A DNA stretch of 5,428 bases from positions 1 to 5,428 of the forward strand of contig QYQC01000014.1 in NCBI GenBank assembly GCA_007280315.1, written 5' to 3'. The stretch comes from Betaproteobacteria bacterium. GTDB taxonomy: Bacteria; Pseudomonadota; Gammaproteobacteria; Burkholderiales; SG8-39. This document shows, piece by piece, positions 1 through 5,428 of this stretch. How positions within the stretch are numbered: the stretch's first letter is position 1; each line of letters opens with the position of its first letter. The notes under the pieces were generated by a model, which was given only the letters and a program-made list of their open reading frames with translations, was not told the DNA's origin and did not search any database. A program made the position numbers and the translations under genes.

Positions 1-1175
1 CCCTGGACGACAGCGGCAAGATCGCCACCTGCAACGCGGCGGGGCTGAAAATCCTGAAGGTGAAACTGGAGAGCATCGTGCAGCGGCCGGCGGCGGAATT
101 CTTCGCCGGTGACAACGCCTGGATACTGGAACGAATGAAGCAGGTGGACGAAAGCGGCACCGCCGACATGCTGATGGACGCGGAACTGGTGGTCGAGGGC
201 GAGAAGGTTTCCGCCAACGTGACCATCCTGCCGCTGTTCAACATGGAAAGGAAGCACCTCGGCTCGATGCTCCTGATCGAGGACATCAGCAGCGAAAAGC
301 GCATGAAATCGACCATGTCGCGCTACATGGATCCGGGCATCGCGGACCGTCTGGTGGCGAGCGGGGCAGAACTGCTCGGCGGACAGGCGGTGATGGCGAC
401 GGTGCTGTTTTCCGACATCCGCGGCTTTACCACCATCACGGAACAACTGGGCGCGCAGGGCACGGTGGCACTGCTGAACGAGTATTTCACACTCATGGTC
501 GATTGCATTCAGCGCGAAGAGGGCATGCTGGACAAATTCATCGGCGACGCGATCATGGCCGCGTTCGGCATCCCGGTGGCGCATGAGGACGATGCCGACC
601 GCGCGGTACGCGCGGCGATCGCGATGCTGCGCGACCTGAGGACGTGGAATGCCGCGCGCATCGCCGAAGGCAAGCCGCCGGTGGATATGGGCGTGGGCCT
701 GAATACCGACATGGTGGTGTCGGGCAACATCGGCTCGAAAAAGCGCATGGATTACACCATCATCGGCGACGGCGTCAACCTGGCGTCGCGTCTGGAGTCG
801 GCGTGCAAGCAGTACGGCAGCCGTATCCTGGTGAGCGAGTTCACCTACGCCAAACTGCGCGGAACCTACCGCACGCGCGAACTGGATCTGGTGGTGGTCA
901 AAGGCAAGACGCAGCCGGTCGCGATCCATGAAATCCTCGACTATCACACGGACGAAACCTACCCGCATCTGATCGACGCACTGGGGTATTTCCGCGACGG
1001 CCTGCGCAAGTACCGCCAGCGCAAGTGGGATGACGCAATCAAGCAGTTTTCGGAAGTCGTGGCGCTGAATCCTGCGGACAAGGCAGCCAATCTATATATT
1101 GAACGCAGCCGCCATCTTGCCGAGCATCCGCCCGGCGATGACTGGAACGGCGTGTGGGTGATGGAAAGCAAGTAA
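1..1175 (+). CDS. Class III adenylate cyclase with PAS sensor domain and TPR-like tail, 5'-partial
   Basis: Predicted to make cyclic AMP from ATP in the cytoplasm under control of an N-terminal sensor domain. The frame is open from base 3, so the true start lies left of the window. The GTG at 60 is internal to a PAS domain whose strand (LDDSGKIATCNAAG) starts before it. Numbering from that GTG: PAS remainder to about 75, helical linker 76-100, cyclase domain about 108-295, TPR-like tail about 305-355 ending in the family-typical DWNGVWVMESK. Catalytic residues are complete: metal-binding D119 (FSDIRGFT) and D163 (FIGD), purine-recognising K159 and T233, transition-state N240 and R244. The Lys/Thr pair is the class IIIb pattern and points to ATP rather than GTP. 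Stop is TAA at 1173. The PAS ligand and any domains further upstream cannot be seen. Family and catalytic competence are very likely; the regulatory input is unknown. Confidence 0.95.
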   Translation, partial: LDDSGKIATCNAAGLKILKVKLESIVQRPAAEFFAGDNAWILERMKQVDESGTADMLMDAELVVEGEKVSANVTILPLFNMERKHLGSMLLIEDISSEKRMKSTMSRYMDPGIADRLVASGAELLGGQAVMATVLFSDIRGFTTITEQLGAQGTVALLNEYFTLMVDCIQREEGMLDKFIGDAIMAAFGIPVAHEDDADRAVRAAIAMLRDLRTWNAARIAEGKPPVDMGVGLNTDMVVSGNIGSKKRMDYTIIGDGVNLASRLESACKQYGSRILVSEFTYAKLRGTYRTRELDLVVVKGKTQPVAIHEILDYHTDETYPHLIDALGYFRDGLRKYRQRKWDDAIKQFSEVVALNPADKAANLYIERSRHLAEHPPGDDWNGVWVMESK

Positions 1176-1217
1176 GTGGCCATTTCAGAATTGCCGAAAT
1201 AGCCTCTTACTTAGGGG

Positions 1218-1245
1218 GGTATGAGGAAAGATATCCCCTCATACC
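1218..1245. repeat. Perfect 9-bp inverted repeat in the gap between cyclase and SDR
   Basis: The arms GGTATGAGG (1218-1226) and CCTCATACC (1237-1245) are exact reverse complements around a 10-base loop that itself contains the palindrome GATATC (1230-1235). It starts 43 bases after the cyclase stop and ends 73 bases before the SDR start. No T-tract follows on either strand, so it is not a standard intrinsic terminator. It could be a weak or factor-assisted terminator for the cyclase or a dimeric repressor site for the SDR. The repeat is seen directly; its role is open. Confidence 0.8.
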
Positions 1246-1318
1246 GTAACGAACACAAAATTCGATGCCAGGCGATTTGATCGCGTCGCATAACGTATAA
1301 CCTTCAGAAGGCGGGATC

Positions 1319-2140
1319 ATGAGACTAAAAGGCAAGGTTGCGGTCATTACTGGCGGCACCAGCGGTATCGGGCGGCGCATGGTGGAGCGCTTCATAGAAG
1401 AGGGTGCCAGCGTATATTTCAGCGGGCGCCGGGTCGCGCTCGGCGCCGAGGTGGCGAAGGCCACGGGCGCCACGTTCATCGAAGCCAACGTCACAGTCGA
1501 AGCCGACGCGGCGCGCACCATAGCCACGGCGGCGAAGATGAACGGACGCGTCGACGTCCTGATCAACAACGCCGGCGGCGTATCCACAGGCGGGCGACTC
1601 GAGGCCGTGGCGCTCGAATCCTTCGATGCCACCATCGCCGCGCACGTGCGTGGCGCGCTGGCCCATATAAAACACGTCAGCGCGCTGATGCGCGCGCAAA
1701 AGCAGGGCAGCATCATTAACATCGGCTCGGTGGCCGGGCATCGGGCGGGTTACTCTTCGTCCATCAGTTATGGCGTCGCCAAAGCGGCGTTGATCCACTT
1801 GAGCCGCTGCGCAGCGATGGAACTGGGCGAGGACAACGTGCGCGTCAACTCGATTTCTCCCGGCGGCATCGCCACCGGCATCTTCGGCAAGGCGATGGGA
1901 ATGGACCCCGTCGCGGCGGAAGCCTCGGCGGAGAAGATGAAACTCGTGCTGGCCCGGATGCAGACGATTCCGCGCGCCGGTCTGCCCGGCGATATCGCCA
2001 ATGCGGCGGTCTACCTCGCCAGCGACGAATCGACTTTCGTCAACGGCGCGGATATCGTCATTGACGGCGGGCTCATCTGGGGGCGGCGCTTTTCCGAGGT
2101 CGCCGCAGGCGGGCAGGCGATGCGGGCCTTGTTCGATTAG
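1319..2140 (+). CDS. Short-chain dehydrogenase/reductase (classical SDR)
   Basis: NAD(P)-dependent oxidoreductase of the classical SDR family (273 residues, usual length about 250-280), probably cytoplasmic, acting on an unknown alcohol or ketone. Visible motifs: cofactor loop TGGTSGIG (11-18), NNAG (83-86), catalytic S137, Y151 and K155 (YGVAK), PGG (181-183), and the C-terminal FVNGADIVIDGG. After the second strand comes SGRR (35-38) instead of an acidic residue, which favours NADP(H); this is inference. Two usual residues differ: the Asp of the adenine pocket is N57, and the Asn of the N-S-Y-K tetrad is H109 (HVRG). The start ATG has a ribosome site (AAGG, 1308-1311) seven bases upstream. 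It follows the cyclase on the same strand after 143 bases with an inverted repeat, so cotranscription is doubtful. Family is certain; substrate cannot be read from the sequence. Confidence 0.95.
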   Translation: MRLKGKVAVITGGTSGIGRRMVERFIEEGASVYFSGRRVALGAEVAKATGATFIEANVTVEADAARTIATAAKMNGRVDVLINNAGGVSTGGRLEAVALESFDATIAAHVRGALAHIKHVSALMRAQKQGSIINIGSVAGHRAGYSSSISYGVAKAALIHLSRCAAMELGEDNVRVNSISPGGIATGIFGKAMGMDPVAAEASAEKMKLVLARMQTIPRAGLPGDIANAAVYLASDESTFVNGADIVIDGGLIWGRRFSEVAAGGQAMRALFD

Positions 2141-2170
2141 GCTGTCGGACCAGCGGTTTTCCGGCCGGTG

Positions 2171-2192
2171 CGCGCTGACCGATTACAGCGCG
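2171..2192. repeat. 7-bp GC-rich hairpin between convergent genes
   Basis: CGCGCTG (2171-2177) and CAGCGCG (2186-2192) are exact reverse complements with an 8-base loop ACCGATTA. It sits in the 55-base gap between the SDR stop and the methyltransferase stop, where a bidirectional terminator would be expected. Neither strand shows a T-run after the stem, so termination by this hairpin alone is uncertain. An alternative fold pairs CAGCG (2151-2155) with CGCTG (2173-2177), around the palindrome CCGGCCGG (2161-2168). Confidence 0.55.
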
Positions 2193-2195
2193 GTC

Positions 2196-2933
2196 TCAGC
2201 GTTTGACGATCAATCCCTGTCCGGTGGGCAGTTCCAGGACGCGATAGCCGGCGCCAACGAAAAACGCGTCCTCGACATGCTTTTGCTCGTTGTAGTAGAA
2301 CCAGCCGTAGTCGTCCAGAATTACCATTCCTCCGGGTACCACGCGGCCAAACAGTTGCTCGAGCGCGCCCAGTTCCGCGTCGGCAGAGTTCATGTCGATG
2401 TGAAGAAAGGCGATCGAGGCCGGCGCCTGTTCGGCCAGTACCTCCGGCACCCGCCCGCGCACCACCTGAATGTTCGGGTATTTTTCGAACCGTTTCGACA
2501 CGTAGGCCTGCAGTTCCGACACTTGGAATACCTCCGAATTGTCGTGGTTGGAATTGCGCTGGTCTTCCGGCACGCCGGAAAACGTGTCGTAAAGAAACCA
2601 TTGCTTCGGCAGCTTGCCGAAGTCGAGGTAGTGGGCGAGCACGGCGGTGGAAAAGCCGCGAAACACGCCGCATTCGACGAAATCCCCGGCCAGATGGCGG
2701 CAATGTTCGCCCGCCCAGGCGAGCACGTGCAGCCGCCAGATGAGGCTGCGTTCCTGCGCCGTTTCGGCGGCGGCCTGGAATGACCGCATGAATTGCGTGT
2801 CATCGTAAAAGCTCATGTTGCGGTCGACGGTAATCAGCATGTCGCTGGCAAACAGCCGTGGATAGCATTCGCCGATCGCAGCCATCGCTTCGCGAAACCG
2901 CGCCGCCTTCGCGTCATCGAGTCCATAGAACAT
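2196..2933 (-). CDS. TylF/MycF-like class I SAM-dependent methyltransferase
   Basis: Probable S-adenosylmethionine-dependent O-methyltransferase, 245 residues, resembling the TylF/MycF (macrocin O-methyltransferase) group. Motifs in order: SAM-binding loop FVECGVFRG (85-93), YDTFSGVPED (115-124, the DtFxGlP element of the family), IDMNSAD (179-185), and GGMVILDDYGW (201-211), with D180, D207 and D208 matching the Mg-binding acids known in MycF. The C-terminus ELPTGQGLIVKR is well ordered and ends with TGA. I place the start at the ATG at 2933 because an AAGGGA ribosome site lies six bases upstream. The frame stays open to an ATG at 3062, but that would cover the divergent promoter region with sequence unlike the family. 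No signal peptide or membrane segment is seen. The gene stands alone on its strand, with no sugar or antibiotic genes nearby, so the acceptor is unknown. The fold is confident; the exact chemistry less so. Confidence 0.9.
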   Translation of the reverse strand: MFYGLDDAKAARFREAMAAIGECYPRLFASDMLITVDRNMSFYDDTQFMRSFQAAAETAQERSLIWRLHVLAWAGEHCRHLAGDFVECGVFRGFSTAVLAHYLDFGKLPKQWFLYDTFSGVPEDQRNSNHDNSEVFQVSELQAYVSKRFEKYPNIQVVRGRVPEVLAEQAPASIAFLHIDMNSADAELGALEQLFGRVVPGGMVILDDYGWFYYNEQKHVEDAFFVGAGYRVLELPTGQGLIVKR

Positions 2934-3073
2934 GGCGTTTCCCTTTTTTTCACCCCGCCGGAAGCCCCGGCCTTCGCCGCTGACTCCGGAAATCCGACGA
3001 TTTTGTATGAGGTAGAATGTTACACAACGTATTCTGGGGTAGATTCGGAAGATCAGCCACAAGGAGATCAGTC
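2934..3073. promoter_or_regulatory. Divergent intergenic region with a candidate dyad
   Basis: These 140 bases separate the start codons of the methyltransferase (leftward) and the cytochrome (rightward), so promoters for both must lie here or within the genes. The middle (about 2991-3060) is richer in A and T than the genes. An imperfect dyad spans 3014-3035: AGAAT (3014-3018) with ATTCT (3031-3035), and inside it GTT (3019-3021) with AAC (3026-3028), two bases being bulged. TAGAAT (3013-3018) resembles a -10 box for the rightward gene, but no good -35 box sits 16-18 bases before it. GGTAGA occurs twice (3011-3016 and 3038-3043). A run of seven T (2944-2950) forms an A-rich leader for the leftward gene. 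The promoter region is inferred from layout; individual boxes are weak. Confidence 0.45.
3061..3066 (+). promoter_or_regulatory. Ribosome binding site fixing the cytochrome start
   Basis: AAGGAG lies seven bases before the ATG at 3074, a near-ideal Shine-Dalgarno. It decides the start in favour of 3074 over an in-frame ATG at 3017, whose extra 19 residues would precede the lipoprotein signal peptide and spoil it. Confidence 0.85.
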
Positions 3074-3457
3074 ATGAATTCCGCGTTCAAAGTAGTATCG
3101 AGGTGCTCGCTGGCTGCAGCCGCGGTGCTGTCGCTGGCCGCGTGCACGCCATCGGGCGTGAGCTACAGCAAGGACGTTCAACCGATACTTTCGAAAAACT
3201 GTTCGGATTGCCACGCGCCCGGCAAGGAAGGCTTCCTCGCGAGCGGGCTGGATACCACCAGCTATGCGACGCTGATGAAGGGCGGAAAATTCGGGCCGCT
3301 GGTCAAACCGGGCGATGCCCTGTCGAGTTCGCTCAACATGCTGGTGGAAGGTCGTGCGCATGCCTCGATCCGCATGCCGCACGGCAAGGAAAAGCTCGCG
3401 GACAAGGACGTTGAAATGCTCAAAGTCTGGGTGAACGAGGGCGCAAAGAGCAATTAA
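3074..3457 (+). CDS. Monoheme c-type cytochrome lipoprotein
   Basis: Small electron-transfer protein of 127 residues, exported and predicted to be lipid-anchored facing the periplasm. The signal peptide has basic K6 and R10, a hydrophobic stretch (about 12-22) and the lipobox LAAC (21-24) with C24 as lipidation site. Threonine at +2 is not the Asp retention signal, so outer-membrane sorting is likely. One heme site CSDCH (43-47) supplies two thioether cysteines and H47. M101 in RMPHG is the likely second axial ligand. The pattern YSKDVQPILSKNCSDCH, LMKGGKFGPLVKPGD, RMPHG and WVNEGA resembles planctomycete-type cytochrome c domains (PSCyt1-like), here as a free single domain. It is transcribed divergently from the methyltransferase and has no oxidase or dehydrogenase partner in view, so its redox partner is unknown. 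The stop TAA overlaps the stop of the next, opposite gene. Confidence 0.93.
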   Translation: MNSAFKVVSRCSLAAAAVLSLAACTPSGVSYSKDVQPILSKNCSDCHAPGKEGFLASGLDTTSYATLMKGGKFGPLVKPGDALSSSLNMLVEGRAHASIRMPHGKEKLADKDVEMLKVWVNEGAKSN

Positions 3458-4650
3458 GCGCCGAACGCGCCGGCGGTTTTCAGCGCGGCAATCTGCTCGG
3501 TCCCGAGCCCGAGCAGTTCCCGCAGTACCACGTCGGTGTGTTCTCCCAACGCCGGCGACGACGTGCGTATCGATCCCGGCGTCGCAGACAGGCGGACCGG
3601 TACGCCTACCACACGCAGCCTGCCCGCACGCGGATGCTCGGTTTCGACGATGGAGCCGCGCGCCTTGACCTGCGGGTGGTCGACCACCTGGGCAAGATTA
3701 TTGATCGCACCGACCGGAATGCCATTCCTGGTCAGCAGCGCTTCCCACTCCTCATAGCTGCGTGTCAGAAACGTCTGTTGCAGTTTTTCGACCAGGATTT
3801 CGCGGTTGCGGTTGCGATCGCCATTGGTGCGAAAACGCGGGTCGTCGGCGAGTTCCGGACAGCCAATCACCGGGCAGAATATTTTCCACAGTTTTTCGCT
3901 GCCTACGGCCAGCGCGAGGTCGCGCGTCGTGGTCTGAAACGTCTGGTAGGGCAGCAGTGCCTTGTACGCAGTGCCCATCGGCCCGGGGATTTCTCCGGTG
4001 GAACAGTAGTTTCCGAGCATGGTGCTGAGCAGCGCCAGCTGGCCCTCCATCATCGATACGTCTATGGCTTGCCCGATCCCGCTTTTTTCCTTCGCGCGCA
4101 GCGCCAGCATGATGCCAAACGCCCCATTCATGCCGGCGGTGAGATCGGCAATGGATACGCCGGCACGGGCACCGTGACCGCCTGCTTCGACGGTGACGCT
4201 GATCATGCCGCTTTCCGCCTGCAGGATAAGGTCGAGCGCGGGGCGGTCGCGATACGGACCGTCCTGGCCGAAGCCCGAGATCGAGCAGTAAATGATGCCG
4301 GCATTGCGCTTGCGCGCGATTGCGTAGTCCAGTCCCAGCTTCGCCAGCGCGCCGGCGCGATAGTTCTCCAGTACCACGTCGCAGTGTTCGACCAGACGGA
4401 GGAAGGTTGCCTTGCCTTCGGCATTCTTCAGATCGAGCACCATGCCCTGCTTGTTGCGATGCAGGCTCATGAAGTAATCGGTGTCACCGCCCGGAAGGGG
4501 CGTGCCCCAGGCGCGCGCAATGTCGCCCAGGCCGGGGGGTTCGATTTTGATCACCTGCGCGCCATAGTCGGCGAGCATGGTCGAGCAGAACGGCCCGGCG
4601 AGCGCGTGGCTCAGATCGAGCACTTTGATACCATCCAGTGGCAGTTGCAT
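3454..4650 (-). CDS. CaiB/BaiF family (family III) CoA-transferase
   Basis: Transfers coenzyme A between carboxylic acids in the cytoplasm through aspartyl-CoA thioester intermediates, as known for formyl-CoA transferase and CaiB. It has 398 residues, near the family's usual 400-430. Visible features: N-terminal GIKVLDLSHALAGPFCSTML (7-26), IKIEPPGLGD (34-43), HRNKQGMVLDLK (64-75), VLENYRAGALAKLGLDY (93-109), ISGFGQDGPY (124-133), and the catalytic Asp as D169 in IADLTAGM, the same number as in formyl-CoA transferase. Later come LALAVGSEKLW and DDPRF of the second domain. The start ATG has only a weak GGGA-type ribosome site, and a stop lies in frame shortly upstream, so no longer start exists. 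It follows an ABC ATPase gene on the same strand after 98 bases, which may mean a shared transcript. The family is certain; the acid substrate (formate, oxalate, succinate, carnitine, bile acid or others) cannot be told. Confidence 0.95.
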   Translation of the reverse strand: MQLPLDGIKVLDLSHALAGPFCSTMLADYGAQVIKIEPPGLGDIARAWGTPLPGGDTDYFMSLHRNKQGMVLDLKNAEGKATFLRLVEHCDVVLENYRAGALAKLGLDYAIARKRNAGIIYCSISGFGQDGPYRDRPALDLILQAESGMISVTVEAGGHGARAGVSIADLTAGMNGAFGIMLALRAKEKSGIGQAIDVSMMEGQLALLSTMLGNYCSTGEIPGPMGTAYKALLPYQTFQTTTRDLALAVGSEKLWKIFCPVIGCPELADDPRFRTNGDRNRNREILVEKLQQTFLTRSYEEWEALLTRNGIPVGAINNLAQVVDHPQVKARGSIVETEHPRAGRLRVVGVPVRLSATPGSIRTSSPALGEHTDVVLRELLGLGTEQIAALKTAGAFGA

Positions 4651-4696
4651 GAGGTTTCCCGCGGCTATGCTATCGAGCTGATTTTCTCATAGAGGC

Positions 4697-4738
4697 GTGG
4701 ACGCATTCGCGCCATTTGCGCGTCGGTGCCTCGTCCAC
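4697..4738. repeat. Nested inverted repeat between ABC ATPase and CoA-transferase genes
   Basis: An outer 7-bp stem pairs GTGGACG (4697-4703) with CGTCCAC (4732-4738), and an inner 5-bp stem pairs CGCGC (4708-4712) with GCGCG (4718-4722) around a five-base loop CATTT. It begins 11 bases after the ABC ATPase stop in the direction of transcription and lies 47 bases before the CoA-transferase start. A stretch GAGAAAATCAG follows on the transcribed strand instead of a T-run, so this is not a normal intrinsic terminator. It might slow or partly stop transcription, or protect the upstream message from 3' decay. Confidence 0.55.
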
Positions 4739-4748
4739 TCGCCGCCAT

Positions 4749-5428
4749 CTAACGCGCCAGCACACGAATCTGCTGCGGCTGAATCGCAAGTTGCACCGTA
4801 TCGCCGGGTGCGAAGCTTCTGGCGCCGGTGTAATGCGCCTGGTCGGCGACGATGTCGGCTTTGCCCGCCGTGACCGTGTAGCGGATGAATTCGCCCAGGA
4901 ATTCGCGTGCGCTGACGCGTCCTTCGAGCCGGATCAGACCGCGCTCGACCGGCGAGCCGGTTTCGAGAAGAGCGACCACGTGCGGCCGGAAGGCGATTTC
5001 CACCTCGCCCGGCGCGGCTGCCGGCATGCCGGGGAGGGAAATCGTGCCGAATGCTTCGGACTCAAACTGCATCGCGCCCACTCCGGCTTTGAGTGTGCCC
5101 GGGTACAGATTGATGGTGCCAACAAAATTGGCGATAAAGCGGTTGGCCGGACTGTCGAACAGCTCGACCGGCGTGCCAACCTGCTGGATCACGCCGGCGT
5201 CGAGCACCGCTACGCGGTCGGAAATCGACAGCGCCTCTTCCTGGTCGTGGGTGACGAATATGGTGGTGACGCCGAGTTTTCGCTGCAGCGCCAGCAACTC
5301 GACCCGCATGTGCACGCGCAGCTTGGCATCGAGATTCGACAGCGGCTCGTCCAGCAGCAGTACCTTGGGTTCGACGGCGATGGTGCGGGCGAGCGCCACG
5401 CGCTGTTGCTGGCCGCCGGAGAGCTGGC
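4749..5428 (-). CDS. ABC transporter ATP-binding protein (PotA/FbpC/MalK type), 5'-partial
   Basis: ATPase subunit that powers an import ABC transporter at the inner face of the cytoplasmic membrane. The window starts inside it: the first readable residues are QLSGGQQQRVALAR, the ABC signature, so Walker A and the Q-loop lie to the right, outside. The GTG at 5399 falls within that signature helix and is not a start. Numbering from it: Walker B VLLLDEP (13-19) with catalytic E18, D-loop SNLDA (21-25), switch H51 (VTHDQEEAL), and the family phrase GVIQQVGTPVELFDSPANRFIANFVG (69-94). The C-terminal part (about 95-216) contains a TOBE-type domain (EFLGEFIRYTV), typical of spermidine, iron(III), sugar or other-anion importers. 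Stop is TAG. Permease and binding-protein genes are probably upstream, outside the window. The substrate cannot be assigned. Confidence 0.95.
   Translation of the reverse strand, partial: QLSGGQQQRVALARTIAVEPKVLLLDEPLSNLDAKLRVHMRVELLALQRKLGVTTIFVTHDQEEALSISDRVAVLDAGVIQQVGTPVELFDSPANRFIANFVGTINLYPGTLKAGVGAMQFESEAFGTISLPGMPAAAPGEVEIAFRPHVVALLETGSPVERGLIRLEGRVSAREFLGEFIRYTVTAGKADIVADQAHYTGARSFAPGDTVQLAIQPQQIRVLAR

Noticed and set aside
1182..1200. Small inverted repeat ATTTC / GAAAT just after the cyclase stop
   Set aside because: Only five paired bases, A/T-rich with a nine-base loop and no T-run; well within chance.
1277..1301. Sigma-70-like promoter TTGATC / TATAAC before the SDR
   Set aside because: The spacing is 13 bases, too short for a normal promoter, and a start point about seven bases past TATAAC would fall inside the ribosome binding site.
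2001..2783. Plus-strand open frame of 260 codons spanning the SDR end and the methyltransferase
   Set aside because: It lies out of frame in the SDR and antisense in register in the methyltransferase, both of which have clear motifs. The product is low-complexity, rich in Arg, Gly and Val, and resembles nothing I know.
2934..3062. N-terminal extension of the methyltransferase to an ATG at 3062
   Set aside because: It would add 43 residues without family resemblance, cover the divergent promoter region and overlap the cytochrome's ribosome binding site. The ATG at 2933 has its own ribosome site.
3538..4692. Long plus-strand open frame of 384 codons opposite the CoA-transferase gene
   Set aside because: Its codons pair exactly in register with those of the minus-strand CoA-transferase, the arrangement in which GC-rich codon bias creates long antisense frames. 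The translation has no recognisable domain, while the minus strand gives a complete enzyme with catalytic Asp.

Overview
This is a GC-rich chromosomal stretch with six protein-coding genes packed with short gaps (the longest is about 143 bases), no RNA genes, no mobile elements and no CRISPR. Gene style (class III cyclase with a PAS domain and a helical tail, CaiB/BaiF CoA-transferase, SDR oxidoreductase, PotA/FbpC-type ABC ATPase, small c-type cytochrome lipoprotein) suggests a Gram-negative proteobacterium. A betaproteobacterium is my best guess, by resemblance only. Both end genes run off the window.

Layout from left to right: (1) a plus-strand class III adenylate cyclase, with its 5' end missing, carrying the end of a PAS sensor domain, the catalytic domain and a TPR-like tail; (2) a 143-base gap with a perfect 9-bp inverted repeat, then a plus-strand short-chain dehydrogenase/reductase; (3) a convergent gap of 55 bases with a 7-bp hairpin; (4) a minus-strand TylF/MycF-like class I SAM-dependent methyltransferase; (5) a 140-base divergent promoter region with an imperfect dyad, then a plus-strand monoheme cytochrome c lipoprotein; (6) a minus-strand CaiB/BaiF (family III) CoA-transferase whose stop codon overlaps the cytochrome's stop in a shared TTAA; (7) a 98-base gap with a nested hairpin, then the C-terminal two thirds or so of a minus-strand ABC transporter ATPase, starting at its LSGGQ signature.

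The genes do not form one obvious pathway. Strand changes between neighbours argue for at least four transcription units: the cyclase (possibly with the SDR), the methyltransferase, the cytochrome, and the ABC ATPase possibly followed by the CoA-transferase. The last pair could be one operon, compatible with uptake of an organic acid followed by CoA activation, but nothing in the sequence fixes the substrate. I see no clear undescribed system here. The points worth a second look are the shared TTAA stop, the inverted repeats between genes, a recurring GTATGAGG word and a few active-site substitutions.
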